A stretch of DNA of 64,000 bases from assembly GCA_945890865.1 (NCBI GenBank), contig CAMDDB010000005.1:62001-126000 (forward strand), in the 5' to 3' direction. The DNA comes from Flavobacterium psychrophilum. Its GTDB lineage: Bacteria > Bacteroidota > Bacteroidia > Flavobacteriales > Flavobacteriaceae. Of the stretch, positions 39,853 to 50,176 are shown in pieces (the stretch's first letter is position 1; each line of letters starts with the position of its first letter). Made by a program: the position numbers and the translations under genes. Below the pieces are notes generated by a model that saw only the letters and a list, made by a program, of their open reading frames with translations, was not told the origin of the DNA and ran no database searches.

Positions 39853-42795
39853 ATGAAAACACTGCAAAAAAAGTTACTACTTTTCTTACTTATCTTTCCG
39901 ATAGGGATGTTTGCACAAAACACACTAAAAGGTGTTGTTTTGGAGGGTAAATCGCAACAGCCACTGCCTAGCGTATCCGTAGCAATAGAAGGTACTAACA
40001 CTATGACTGCGACTGATTTTGATGGTAATTTTACATTATCAAATCTTAAAAAAGGACAAAAAATTACGTTCTCTTTTATTGGATTTAAAAATCAAACATT
40101 AGTTTACGAAAATCAATCTTCTGTAACTGTCAGATTAGAGGAAGATGTTCAAGAATTAAAGGACATTGTAGTAATTGGATACGGAGCTGTAAAGAAAAAA
40201 GACGCTACCGGTACAGTTGACTTAATTACCGCTAAAGACTTTAACGAAGGCCCTGTATTATCGCCACAACAATTAATTAGTGGTAAAGTTGCTGGGGTAA
40301 ATATTTCTTCGAATGGAGGATCACCTGGTGAGGGACAAAGTATTAATATTAGAGGTATTGGTTCGTTATCGTTAACCAGCCAACCTTTATTTGTAATTGA
40401 TGGTGTTCCTGTAGATAATGGAGGAGTTGGTGGATCTAGAAATCCATTGAACTTAATTAATCCTAGTGATATCGAGAGCATGTCCGTTTTAAAAGACGCT
40501 TCAGCTACTGCTATTTATGGTTCACGTGGAGCTAATGGGGTAATTGTGATTACTACTAAAAAAGGAAAAAACAAAGAATTCAAATACACGTTTAACTCTT
40601 CAACTACTATGTATGAAGGTGTAAATAGAGTAGATGTAATGTCGGCAAATCAATTGCGTGATGTTATTGCATTGGATTCCAATTATGATGAAACTACACC
40701 TAGTTTATTAGGTACTGCTAACACAAATTGGCAAGACGAAATATACAGAACGGCTTTTGGTAGAAATCACAATTTTAGTGCTATTGGTAGTGCCTGGGGA
40801 GTACCTATGAGAGCTTCTCTATCTTACACCAATCACGATGGTATTTTAAAAACCGATAACTTTGATCGTACAACAGCGGCCTTAACTTTTAGTCCAAGTT
40901 TCTTAAATGATGCTTTGAAAGTTGAAATTAATGCCAAAGGGAATTACGAAGAAAATCAATTTGCAAACAGAGGTGCTATTGGATCTGCTGCTGTTTTTGA
41001 TCCAACACAATCGGTATTTGATGCCAATTCACCTTTTGGAGGTTATTTTACTTGGATTGACGCTAACACGGGTCAACAAGTATCACTAGCACCATCCAAT
41101 CCAGTTGCTTTATTGAACTTAGTAGATGATACTTCAGAAGTAAGACGATTTTTAGGAAACGTAAAAGTAGATTACACCCTTCCATTTTTTAAAGCAGTTA
41201 CTGCTACAATTAATGTGGGTCTTGACAAATCAAACAGTAACGGAAGAAATATTACATCTGATTTGATTCCAACTTCGGATCCTACCTGGAACGGTTCGCG
41301 TTTTGCGTATACCAATAATGCTACCAATAAATTATTTGATGCCTATTTCACCTATGCAGGATCTTTTAACGACAAGCACAATTTAACAGCGGTATTAGGT
41401 CATTCGTATCAATCGTTTGAATATGATAATTTTAGTTATAACAGCGAAAACCAAGAAGATGGTTTACAATATGAATTTATAGATAAATCTAAAAATGTAT
41501 TGTTGTCTTACTTTGGACGTGTAAATTATGATTTCAACAAACGTTATTTATTTACGGCTACTTTAAGAGCTGATGCATCTTCTAAATTGAATCCTGAGGA
41601 TCGATGGGGTTATTTCCCATCTGTTGCTTTTGCATGGAACATTATGGATGAGTCATTCATGAAGAATGTGAAAATGGATAATTTGAAATTGAGAGTGGGT
41701 TATGGTGAAGTAGGAAACGTAAATGGTTTAGGAGATTATAAATTCTTAACACGTTATGCCGGAAGTACCGAAACAGCTCAATACCAGTTTGGTTTTGCTA
41801 ATAATTTACCTTCATTCTATCAAACTTACCGTCCTGATGCGGTGAATAAAGATTTGAAATGGGAAATCGGACAATCGTTAAACGTTGGTTTAGACTTTGG
41901 ATTCTGGAACAACCGTGTGAACGGATCGGTTAACGCTTATGTAAGAAAATCGAAAGACTTAATTGCTAATTCAACCGTTGATCCATTTACCAACTTCTCT
42001 AACCAAATTGAAAGAAATATTGGTGACATGGAAAACAGAGGTATTGAATTTGCTTTGAATTTTTCACCCATTAAAAATGATAATTTTGAGTGGAACATCA
42101 ATTATAACATTGCCTTTAACCATAATGAAGTTGTTAAATTACCAGACAATCAACCAATTGGAGGAATTTCAACTGGAGTGGGTAACAATGTTCAAATGCA
42201 TGCTGAAGGAGAACAACCCTATAGTTTCTTTGTATACAAACAAATTTATGATGTGAACGGATTGCCAATTGAAGGCGCGTTTGCCGATTTAAATGGGGAT
42301 AACCAAATTAACGATAGCGATAAATATTTTTACAATGATCCTTTTGCTGATATTTTAATGGGTATTAATACCGATTTTAGATACAAAAACTGGGATATGG
42401 CGATTATTTCTAGAGTTAGTTTAGGAAACTATATTTACAATGACGTAAAAGCATCTAAAGGAATTTTAGATATATCTGTTCCGTCTACTAATAATTATAT
42501 TAACAATCTACATACCGATTATTTAACATCTGGATTTACTTCTGTTTCTGATGTAACCGCTTTAAGTGATCATTTTATTGAAGATGGATCATTCTTCAAA
42601 ATTGATAACATTTCTTTTGGTTATACAGCTAAACAAATTTCAAAAGGGGTAGATGCTCGTTTCTATGGATCTGTTCAAAATGTAGCAGTATTTACTAACT
42701 TCAGTGGTATTGATCCTGAAATTCCTTCTGGAATCGATAATAATTTCTATCCAAGACCTCGTTCATTTATGTTTGGAGTTAATTTCAATTTTTAA
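39853..42795 (+). CDS. SusC/RagA-family TonB-linked outer-membrane transporter
   Basis: A 980-residue outer-membrane channel for malto-oligosaccharides. After the signal peptide (to about residue 22) there is a carboxypeptidase-D regulatory-like domain (LKGVVLEGKSQQPLPSVSVAIEGTNTMTATD), a TonB-box region (DIVVIGYGAVKKKDATGTV), a plug (VAGVNISSNGGSPGEGQSINIRGIGSLSLTSQPLFVIDGVPV) and a 22-strand barrel ending in MFGVNFNF. It opens the plus-strand arm of the PUL, and the SusD lipoprotein follows after 11 bases. Confidence 0.96.
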   Translation: MKTLQKKLLLFLLIFPIGMFAQNTLKGVVLEGKSQQPLPSVSVAIEGTNTMTATDFDGNFTLSNLKKGQKITFSFIGFKNQTLVYENQSSVTVRLEEDVQELKDIVVIGYGAVKKKDATGTVDLITAKDFNEGPVLSPQQLISGKVAGVNISSNGGSPGEGQSINIRGIGSLSLTSQPLFVIDGVPVDNGGVGGSRNPLNLINPSDIESMSVLKDASATAIYGSRGANGVIVITTKKGKNKEFKYTFNSSTTMYEGVNRVDVMSANQLRDVIALDSNYDETTPSLLGTANTNWQDEIYRTAFGRNHNFSAIGSAWGVPMRASLSYTNHDGILKTDNFDRTTAALTFSPSFLNDALKVEINAKGNYEENQFANRGAIGSAAVFDPTQSVFDANSPFGGYFTWIDANTGQQVSLAPSNPVALLNLVDDTSEVRRFLGNVKVDYTLPFFKAVTATINVGLDKSNSNGRNITSDLIPTSDPTWNGSRFAYTNNATNKLFDAYFTYAGSFNDKHNLTAVLGHSYQSFEYDNFSYNSENQEDGLQYEFIDKSKNVLLSYFGRVNYDFNKRYLFTATLRADASSKLNPEDRWGYFPSVAFAWNIMDESFMKNVKMDNLKLRVGYGEVGNVNGLGDYKFLTRYAGSTETAQYQFGFANNLPSFYQTYRPDAVNKDLKWEIGQSLNVGLDFGFWNNRVNGSVNAYVRKSKDLIANSTVDPFTNFSNQIERNIGDMENRGIEFALNFSPIKNDNFEWNINYNIAFNHNEVVKLPDNQPIGGISTGVGNNVQMHAEGEQPYSFFVYKQIYDVNGLPIEGAFADLNGDNQINDSDKYFYNDPFADILMGINTDFRYKNWDMAIISRVSLGNYIYNDVKASKGILDISVPSTNNYINNLHTDYLTSGFTSVSDVTALSDHFIEDGSFFKIDNISFGYTAKQISKGVDARFYGSVQNVAVFTNFSGIDPEIPSGIDNNFYPRPRSFMFGVNFNF

Positions 42796-42806
42796 AAATT
42801 TAGTTT

Positions 42807-44381
42807 ATGAAAAATATTTTTATAACATTAACAACGGCACTAACATTACTTTTTTCAGTAACAAGTTGTCATAGCGATTTAGATCAATCGCCTATTGATC
42901 CGGATAGTTTTACTGAAGAAGACGTATTTGCTAATGCTACTGAAGCAAAAAGTGCACTAGCTAAAGTATATGCTAGTTTGGCTTTGACAGGTCAGAATGG
43001 ACCAGCGGGTCAGCCCGATTTAGGTAATATTGATGAAGGATTCTCACAATTTTCGAGAATGTTATTCAATTTGAATGAGTTGACTACTGATAATGCAGTA
43101 GTAGCATGGGGAGACGCCGGATTGCAAGATCTACACGGAATGTATTGGACAGCAAGTAATGACTTTACTGATGCCATGTACAACCGTTTGGCACAAACGG
43201 TATCGTTCTCTAATTCATTTATTGAAAATGCAGAACGTTTAAATGATCCTGTGGTAACGCAATATATTGCAGAGGCACGATTCATTAGAGCATATGCTTA
43301 TTATAACTTGATTGATTTATACGGAAATGTTCCTTTAGTTACTCGTATTGAAACAACATTGCCATCGCAAAGTACTCGAACTGAAATTTTTAATTTCATC
43401 GAAGCAGAGTTGTTAGATATCCAAAATGATTTAGCCGCTTCTGGCGCTAATGAATATGGTCGTGTAGATCGTGTAGCTTCATGGGCTTTATTGTCTAGAA
43501 TGTATTTGAATGCAGAAGTTTGGACTGGAACAGCTCGTTACAACGACTGTATCACTTTTTCAAACAACGTAATCAATTCAACGTATGCTTTAAACACTAC
43601 TGATAGAAATGCTAATGGTACTGCTTATGACGAATTATTCTTAGCAGATAACGGTTCAAATGGAGCACAAAATGAATTTATTTTTGCCTTAAACTTTGAT
43701 GGATTAAACAGTCAGACTTATGGTGGAAGTACTTTCTTAGTTCACGCTGCAGTAGGGGGATCAATGAGTCCAAATGATTTTGGAGTGAATGGTGGCTGGG
43801 GTGGTCTTAGAACTACCAGTGCTTTAGTAGGTAAAATGGCTGCTAATGATAAAAGAGCCATGTTTTATTCAAATGGTCAATCTTTAGAAATTTCTAACAT
43901 CAGAAGATTTACAGATGGTTATGCCGTTACTAAATTTAAAAACGTAACGTCTTCAGGACAAAGAGGTAGAGATGCTTCTGGAAACTTTGTGGATACGGAT
44001 GTGCCATTAATTAGATTGTCTGAAATTTATTTGAATTATGCAGAAGCTACATTGAGAGGCGGAAACGGTTCTTTAACAGAAGCATTAAACAAAATCAACC
44101 TTATTAGAACAAGAGCTTACGGAAATACTACAGGAAATATTGCAAGTACTGCTTTAACGCTAAACTTTGTTTTAGACGAAAGAGCTAGAGAGTTGTTTTG
44201 GGAAGGACAACGTCGTACCGATTTAGTTCGATATAACCATTTCACTACTAATACCTATTTATGGCCTTTCAAAGGGAATTCTCCTTCAGGATCAGCAGTA
44301 GGTAATTTTAGAAATCTATTCCCTATTCCTTCTAATACGCTTCAAGTAAATTCAAATTTAACACAAAATCCAGGATATTAA
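42807..44381 (+). CDS. SusD/RagB-family starch-binding lipoprotein
   Basis: The 524-residue surface lipoprotein forms the lid of the SusC channel. The signal ends in a lipobox (LLFSVTSC, Cys21) followed by HSDLDQSPIDPDSFTEEDVFANATEAKSALAKVYASL, the usual RagB N-terminus, and tetratricopeptide-like helices. The C-terminal LDERARELFWEGQRRTDLVRYNHF is the classic SusD end motif. It is coupled to susC upstream and the SusE-like gene 17 bases downstream. Confidence 0.95.
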   Translation: MKNIFITLTTALTLLFSVTSCHSDLDQSPIDPDSFTEEDVFANATEAKSALAKVYASLALTGQNGPAGQPDLGNIDEGFSQFSRMLFNLNELTTDNAVVAWGDAGLQDLHGMYWTASNDFTDAMYNRLAQTVSFSNSFIENAERLNDPVVTQYIAEARFIRAYAYYNLIDLYGNVPLVTRIETTLPSQSTRTEIFNFIEAELLDIQNDLAASGANEYGRVDRVASWALLSRMYLNAEVWTGTARYNDCITFSNNVINSTYALNTTDRNANGTAYDELFLADNGSNGAQNEFIFALNFDGLNSQTYGGSTFLVHAAVGGSMSPNDFGVNGGWGGLRTTSALVGKMAANDKRAMFYSNGQSLEISNIRRFTDGYAVTKFKNVTSSGQRGRDASGNFVDTDVPLIRLSEIYLNYAEATLRGGNGSLTEALNKINLIRTRAYGNTTGNIASTALTLNFVLDERARELFWEGQRRTDLVRYNHFTTNTYLWPFKGNSPSGSAVGNFRNLFPIPSNTLQVNSNLTQNPGY

Positions 44382-44398
44382 TTTAATTCTAAATCAAA

Positions 44399-45733
44399 AT
44401 GAAAAATTTTATAAAAATTTCAATATTGTTTTTATCATTGGCCACAAGTTTAAATTCTTGTGATGATGATTATGCTGTTTTTACGGCTACTCCTCAGGGA
44501 GAGTTCGACTTTACCAATACTTTTTTAAGTGAGTATGCTTTACCAGCTGAAAACATTACCGACAATAACATTGGTGCTGTTTTTGCATTCAATGCTGCTG
44601 ATTTTGGGGTGCCAACTAATGTTACTTATCGTTTAGAGTCTTCTATTCTTGGAGATTTTACGGATGCAGTAGTGGTTCCAACACTTTCAAACGCAAACAA
44701 TCAAATTGAAGTATCCATAGGAGCTTTAAAATCATTGGCTACAGATTATGGGTTTACAGCGCCAGGTTCTGGTGCATTAAACTTTAGAGTAAAAGCTTAT
44801 CCAGGTGATGGTACTTCTACTACTTTAATGTATACTCCTAAAAAAGTAATTAATGTAACACTTTTAGAAGCAATTTCTGGTGGTTCAGGTGTTGAAATTT
44901 CACAATGGGGTATTGTAGGATCTGGTTATAACAACTGGGGTGCATTTGCCGATGCTCCATTCTATACTACTAATCAAGCAAACGTATTCGTAGCTTATGC
45001 AACTTTAGTAGCTGGCGAAATCAAATTCAGAGCCAACAACGATTGGGGAACTAACTTTGGAGATAATGGAGCTAATGGTTCATTAGAGGCAGGTGGATCA
45101 AATATTGTGGTAACTCCAGGTACGTATAAAATCACTATGGATTTAAATAACAATACCTATACAAAAGAATTATTCTCATGGGGAATTGTAGGTTCTGGTT
45201 ACAACAACTGGGGAGCAACTCCAGATGCTAGATTTACGTATGACTATGTAACTAATACTTTTAAAGTAGGTGTTAAATTAGTTGCTGGTGAAATCAAATT
45301 TAGAAAAAACAGTGACTGGGCTGATAATTTTGGAGACAATGGAGCTAATGGTTCATTAGAAGCAGGTGGAGCAAATATTGCTGTTACAGCGGGTTATTAT
45401 GTGGTAACTTTTGATATAGTGAATTCAACTTATACTATTGAGCAAGCAGACCTTTACGGTGTAGTAGGTTCAGGATACAACAACTGGGGAGCAACACCAG
45501 ACTTTACGTTTACGCCTTTAAGTAATGGTGTATGGGTAGCAGAAATTGTTCCTTTAGTTGTAGGTGAAATTAAATTTAGAGTAAATCAAGATTGGGCTGT
45601 TAACTTAGGTGATAATGGCGCTAACGGTACTTTAGAAGCTGGTGGTTCAAATATTGCTGTAGCTTCTGCAGGTAACTACAGAATTGTAGTTAATACTTCT
45701 GATTCAACATACAAACTCAATAAAGTTAATTAA
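44399..45733 (+). CDS. SusE-like outer-membrane starch-binding lipoprotein with three repeats
   Basis: The 444-residue lipoprotein has Cys21 in LNSCDDDYAVF; three Asp directly after Cys fit the lipoprotein surface-export signal described in Bacteroidota. An N-terminal SusE-type domain (FTATPQGEFDF to about residue 165) is followed by three near-identical modules of about 91 residues: 170-260, 261-352 and 353-444. Each starts WGIVGSGYNNWG (or YGVVGSGYNNWG) and carries GEIKFR, DWxxNxGDNGANG and LEAGGSNI. They are probably starch-binding modules like those of SusE/SusF. A terminator hairpin follows. Confidence 0.92.
   Translation: MKNFIKISILFLSLATSLNSCDDDYAVFTATPQGEFDFTNTFLSEYALPAENITDNNIGAVFAFNAADFGVPTNVTYRLESSILGDFTDAVVVPTLSNANNQIEVSIGALKSLATDYGFTAPGSGALNFRVKAYPGDGTSTTLMYTPKKVINVTLLEAISGGSGVEISQWGIVGSGYNNWGAFADAPFYTTNQANVFVAYATLVAGEIKFRANNDWGTNFGDNGANGSLEAGGSNIVVTPGTYKITMDLNNNTYTKELFSWGIVGSGYNNWGATPDARFTYDYVTNTFKVGVKLVAGEIKFRKNSDWADNFGDNGANGSLEAGGANIAVTAGYYVVTFDIVNSTYTIEQADLYGVVGSGYNNWGATPDFTFTPLSNGVWVAEIVPLVVGEIKFRVNQDWAVNLGDNGANGTLEAGGSNIAVASAGNYRIVVNTSDSTYKLNKVN
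44906..45730 (+). repeat. Three tandem coding repeats of about 275 bases
   Basis: Units at 44906-45178, 45179-45454 and 45455-45730 encode the three GSGYNNWG modules. Several stretches are nearly identical at DNA level, such as the codons for GANGSLEAGG in units one and two, which suggests recent duplication. Confidence 0.85.
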
Positions 45734-45746
45734 CAATACTAATACA

Positions 45747-45778
45747 AAAAAAGGCTGGCCAAACGGCCAGCCTTTTTT
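45747..45778 (+). terminator. Strong hairpin between susE-like and amylase genes
   Basis: A GC-rich stem (AAGGCTGGCC / GGCCAGCCTT, extended by A and T runs) with an AAAC loop is followed by T. It ends only 16 bases before the next co-directional start at 45795, so it probably attenuates rather than blocks amylase expression. Confidence 0.88.
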
Positions 45779-45794
45779 ATATAAATAAAAATTT

Positions 45795-48659
45795 ATGAAA
45801 AAAATAGTACTTTTTGCACTATTGTTATCTACCCTACATTCTTTTGCACAACTATCATGGCAAGGAGGTACTACTCCTGAGCAAACAAGTTCTGCTACCT
45901 TATTATTTAATAAATCGGGTACGCCTCTTGCGGGTTACACCGGAGTTATTTATGCACATATTGGAGTAACACTCAATGGAGCCCCTTGGCAAGGTGTTAT
46001 AGGTTCATGGGGAAATAATTCTTTACAACCTTCATTAACCTTAGTTTCAGGCACCACCTATAAATTGGATTTAACCCCTACTATTCAAAGTTTTTTTGGG
46101 ATTACTTCGGGAACCATTAGTAAAATTAATGTAGTTTTAAGAGGTTCGACGGGTAGCCCACAAACCACGGATTTAGAAATTAATGTTGGCGCTTTTCAGG
46201 TCAATTTAACGGCACCCTTGAATAACAGTACTACTATATTGAATAGTGGCGCTGCGCTCACGGTTGCGGCTAATAATACCAATGGAACGGCAAACTACGT
46301 TCTAAAAGGCAATGGAACTACGCTAAATACTGCAACGGGAGTTGCAACCTATAGTTATACACACATTAATATTACAACGAATCAATATTACGCTTTGGAA
46401 GTAACGCAAGGCGCCATAACTACAACTAAAAACTTTAGAGTATTGGTAAATCCAAATACAACTTCGCAGGCAATGCCAGCCGGATTAGTAAATGGAATTA
46501 ATTATAATACTTCGGATAATACCAAAGCGACACTAGTTTTAGATGCGCCCTTGAAAGATTTTGTTTATGTAGCGGGTAGTTTTAACAACTGGAATCCGAG
46601 CAGTAGTTATGCCATGAAAAAAGATCCCAGTTCAGGCAAATATTGGCTAGAGCTTACCGGATTGACTCCAGGGACAAATTATTCCTATCAATATTGGGTT
46701 GTCGATCAAACACCGATTGCTAATTCACCTGCTTTAGTAAAAGTAGCCGATCCATGCTCAACAACCGTACTTTCTCCTTATGATGATCCTTATATTTCGA
46801 GTACAACGTATCCAAATTTACCGGTTTATCCTGCAGGTCAAGAACGTGAAGTAACACTATTAAAAACAGGTCAAACCGCATACAACTGGCAAGTACCTAA
46901 TTTTACAAAACCAAATAAAGATAAACTAGTCGTTTACGAATTATTGATTAGAGATTTTGATGCCAATAGAAATTTTCAAGATGTGATCAATCGCATTCAG
47001 TATTTTAGAGATTTAGGGATCAATGCTATCGAATTGATGCCAGTAATGGAGTTTGAAGGCAATGAAAGTTGGGGATATAATACCGCTTTCCACATGGCAT
47101 TGGATAAATTTTATGGTACACCCGAAAAATTCAAAGAACTAGTAGATGTGTGTCATCAAAACGGTATAGCAATAATTTTAGACTTAGCCTTTAATCATGC
47201 CTTTGGAAGAAATCCAATGGTGCGAATGTGGATGAATGATGCAGACGGTGACGGTTGGGGACCACCAAGTTCAGAAAACCCCTATTTTAATACTGTTGCT
47301 AAACACAGTTATAGTGTAGGAGAAGATTTTAATCATGCTTCTGCGCTTACTAAAACGTATGTAAAACAAACGATTAAACAATGGATTACCGAATTTAAAA
47401 TTGACGGTTTCCGTTGGGATTTAACCAAAGGATTTACACAAAATTGTACCGCCAGTGATCAAACCTGTACTAATAATTATCAGCAAGATCGTGTAGATAT
47501 TTTGAAAGATTATGCTGATTATTCTTGGAGCTTAGACCCTAATCATTATGTGATTTTTGAACACTTAGGTTCCGATAATGAAGAACAGCAATGGGCCAAT
47601 TATCGTTTAAGTGAAGGAAAAGGAATAATGATGTGGGGCGAAATGTTTTCACAATATAAAGAGCTTGCCCTAGGATTTTCCGGTCAAAACATCTCCAGAA
47701 TGTCACATACCAGTCGCGGTTTTACAGGAAAACGATTGTTAGGCTATCCAGAAAGTCATGACAAAGATCGTTTGATGTATGAAGCAATTACTTATGGAAG
47801 TACAACTGGAACTTCCCCAGTAAACGGGAATTTAACCAATGCGTTAAATCGCATGGGAGCTATTGGTGCTACCAGTATTTTAGTGCCAGGGCCCAAAATG
47901 ATATGGCACTTTGCAGAATTAGGCAATAACCAATCTATTTATACATGTGCAGACGGATCTGTAAACACCGAAAATGATGCAACATCCGGGGATTGTAAAT
48001 TAGCGACTAAAGCTCAAGTTCAATGGACTCAAAATTGGTTAGCCGATAACAGAAGAGCTTCTATTTTAAATGATTGGTCAAAGTTGATTAAGCTAAAAAC
48101 TTCTGAGCCTGTATTTGTTGGAGATCACACAATTAGTCCCGAGTCAAGCAATAATTTTAAACAAAGAATTTATATTTATAACAATACATTTACGACAGCA
48201 CAGCTTCGAAATGTTGTGGTTTTGGCTAATTTTTCGCCAAGCGATCTAACTATTAATCCAAATTTTCCTACCGATGTATATACCTATCCGATGACTTGGT
48301 ATGATTTAATGAATAATAATACGGCCGTTACCATTACTACTCCCACTGATTTAGTAACCGTAAATTCGGGACGATTTAGAGTCTTTGGAAACCGTCCCGC
48401 TACTTTAAGTTCGGAAGATTATTACGCCTTTACACCCGATGTGATTGTGTATCCCAACCCAGTTAAAAATAGTTTTGCGATCAATCAAGAGGCGGACAGT
48501 GTAGAAATCTATAATCTTACAGGCCAATTAGTAGGAAACTACGCTGCTATTTCTGCTAATCAAGTAATCAATATCGATTATTTGCAGTCGGGAACATACT
48601 TGGTAAAAGTAAAAACAAATACGGGTCTGATCCAAACTAAAAAAATCAGTAAAGAATAA
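45795..48659 (+). CDS. T9SS-exported multidomain GH13 alpha-amylase
   Basis: A 954-residue surface or released amylase, acting where SusG does in Bacteroides. After a signal peptide (to about residue 19) there are two beta-sandwich regions, a CBM48/E-set-like domain (KDFVYVAGSFNNWNPSSSYAMKKD, near residue 255), then the GH13 barrel with Asp542 in GFRWDLTKG, Glu589 in FEHLGSD and Asp656 in PESHDKD. The C-terminus (about 880-954) is a T9SS type A sorting domain beginning VIVYPNPVKNSF. T9SS export replaces the lipoprotein anchor of SusG. The terminator upstream leaves it without room for its own promoter. Confidence 0.94.
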   Translation: MKKIVLFALLLSTLHSFAQLSWQGGTTPEQTSSATLLFNKSGTPLAGYTGVIYAHIGVTLNGAPWQGVIGSWGNNSLQPSLTLVSGTTYKLDLTPTIQSFFGITSGTISKINVVLRGSTGSPQTTDLEINVGAFQVNLTAPLNNSTTILNSGAALTVAANNTNGTANYVLKGNGTTLNTATGVATYSYTHINITTNQYYALEVTQGAITTTKNFRVLVNPNTTSQAMPAGLVNGINYNTSDNTKATLVLDAPLKDFVYVAGSFNNWNPSSSYAMKKDPSSGKYWLELTGLTPGTNYSYQYWVVDQTPIANSPALVKVADPCSTTVLSPYDDPYISSTTYPNLPVYPAGQEREVTLLKTGQTAYNWQVPNFTKPNKDKLVVYELLIRDFDANRNFQDVINRIQYFRDLGINAIELMPVMEFEGNESWGYNTAFHMALDKFYGTPEKFKELVDVCHQNGIAIILDLAFNHAFGRNPMVRMWMNDADGDGWGPPSSENPYFNTVAKHSYSVGEDFNHASALTKTYVKQTIKQWITEFKIDGFRWDLTKGFTQNCTASDQTCTNNYQQDRVDILKDYADYSWSLDPNHYVIFEHLGSDNEEQQWANYRLSEGKGIMMWGEMFSQYKELALGFSGQNISRMSHTSRGFTGKRLLGYPESHDKDRLMYEAITYGSTTGTSPVNGNLTNALNRMGAIGATSILVPGPKMIWHFAELGNNQSIYTCADGSVNTENDATSGDCKLATKAQVQWTQNWLADNRRASILNDWSKLIKLKTSEPVFVGDHTISPESSNNFKQRIYIYNNTFTTAQLRNVVVLANFSPSDLTINPNFPTDVYTYPMTWYDLMNNNTAVTITTPTDLVTVNSGRFRVFGNRPATLSSEDYYAFTPDVIVYPNPVKNSFAINQEADSVEIYNLTGQLVGNYAAISANQVINIDYLQSGTYLVKVKTNTGLIQTKKISKE

Positions 48660-48695
48660 TAATTATGAGTTAGTAACTGTAATTAGTATTTAGGC

Positions 48696-48734
48696 ATACC
48701 CCATTAAAGTGATCCACTTTTTTGGGGTATTTTT
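48696..48734 (+). terminator. Terminator of the PUL plus-strand arm
   Basis: Nested stems ATACCCCA (48696-48703) with TGGGGTAT (48723-48730) and AAAGTG with CACTTT are followed by a T-rich tail. Confidence 0.85.
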
Positions 48735-48793
48735 ATAGATATCTATGTAACATTTTTTGGGTTTACACTACTTATAGAAATAGCTCACAATTT

Positions 48794-50044
48794 ATGCTTT
48801 TATACATCCGTTTACTTAAAGAAAGTTTCAGTTTTGCCCTTAATGCACTTCGCAATAACAAATTGCGAACACTATTATCATTGTTAGGTGTAACGATTGG
48901 AATTTTTTCCATTATTGCCGTTTTAGCGGCCGTAGATTCAATGGATAAAAAAATCAAAGAAGACTTGAGCGACATGGATATGAACACCGTTTATCTTATG
49001 CGTTTTTCGTTTGGGCCTTCGGAAATTCCGAGATGGAAGAGAGATCAATTTCCGGATGTAACTTTTGAAGAATTTGAGCATATCAAACGAAATGTAAATG
49101 GCGTTGATAAAATTTCATTCAACCTTTTTACCCGAAATGAAAATATTAAATACGAATCCAAAACCGTAAATTCGATTCGGGTAAAACCTTCTACCGAAGA
49201 TTTTTTTGATATTGAACCCTTAAAAATTGAGCAAGGACGATTGTTTAATGCCGCCGAATCTAATTCGGGAAGTCCTGTTATTGTTATAGGTAGTGAAGTG
49301 GCTACCGGGCTATTTGAAAATGCGGATCCAATAGGAAAAAAAGTTCGTCTGTACGGACAAAAATTTACCGTCATAGGTGTTTTAAAAAAACAAGGTCAAA
49401 ATACATTTGGAGACAGTAGTGATGTGGCAGTATTTTTCCCAGTTAATTTCTTAAGAAGACTGTATGGAGATAATAATGATATGCTCACCCCTGCCATATT
49501 AATTAAACCCGAAAAAGGAATTGATATCGAAGAGTTTAAAGCCGAATTGTCTCAAAAATTAAGAGTACATCGAGGGGTTAAAACAGGAGAAATTGATAAT
49601 TTCTTTATGAATGTACTTTCTGGGTTTACCGATTTTATAGATAACATAGTAGGACAAATGAATTCTATTGGCTGGGGTATCAGTGCCTTTTCTTTATTAG
49701 TGGGTGGTTTTGGAATTGCTAACATCATGTTTGTTTCGGTTAAAGAGCGCACCAATTTGATAGGAATTCAAAAAGCATTGGGCGCAAAAAATAAATTCAT
49801 TTTATTTCAATTTTTATTTGAAGCCATCATATTATCATTAATTGGCGGATTGATCGGTATGTTCTTGGTTTGGATCATTGCCATAGTATTATCAAATACA
49901 TTGGATTTTGAATTTGTATTGAGCGCATCAAACATGTTATTAGGTTCTGGATTAGCCGCTTTTATTGGATTGGTCGCCGGAATTATCCCTGCCATTTCTG
50001 CCTCTAAATTAGACCCCGTTGAAGCTATTCGTAGCGGTATGTAA
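48794..50044 (+). CDS. MacB/FtsX-type ABC transporter permease
   Basis: A 416-residue permease subunit with the MacB layout: one helix near residues 25-47 (TLLSLLGVTIGIFSIIAVLAAVDSM), a large periplasmic domain, and three C-terminal helices of the FtsX domain ending KLDPVEAIRSGM. Such permeases move lipoproteins or drugs or pass mechanical signals, but need an ATPase partner, which is not adjacent here. The ATG at 48794 was chosen; the frame opens upstream at a TTG inside the PUL terminator. Confidence 0.9.
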   Translation: MLLYIRLLKESFSFALNALRNNKLRTLLSLLGVTIGIFSIIAVLAAVDSMDKKIKEDLSDMDMNTVYLMRFSFGPSEIPRWKRDQFPDVTFEEFEHIKRNVNGVDKISFNLFTRNENIKYESKTVNSIRVKPSTEDFFDIEPLKIEQGRLFNAAESNSGSPVIVIGSEVATGLFENADPIGKKVRLYGQKFTVIGVLKKQGQNTFGDSSDVAVFFPVNFLRRLYGDNNDMLTPAILIKPEKGIDIEEFKAELSQKLRVHRGVKTGEIDNFFMNVLSGFTDFIDNIVGQMNSIGWGISAFSLLVGGFGIANIMFVSVKERTNLIGIQKALGAKNKFILFQFLFEAIILSLIGGLIGMFLVWIIAIVLSNTLDFEFVLSASNMLLGSGLAAFIGLVAGIIPAISASKLDPVEAIRSGM

Positions 50045-50176
50045 CTTACTTTTGGTTATATTTAGAGGAAAGATGCTTCTAAGTGTTGTAACATTTCACG
50101 AATTCAATTACATTAGCAAATGAACGCAAGTAGTTCTATGGGATTTTTCCTCATGGTACAAAAGGTTTCAGTTGTT

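Noticed and set aside
44906..45730. Regular repeats that could be taken for a CRISPR array
   Set aside because: The units are about 275 bases long, in frame and encode protein modules; there are no short spacers and no cas genes.
48722..48793. N-terminal extension of the ABC permease
   Set aside because: The frame opens at a TTG inside the PUL terminator; the ATG at 48794 begins the usual MacB-type N-terminus.
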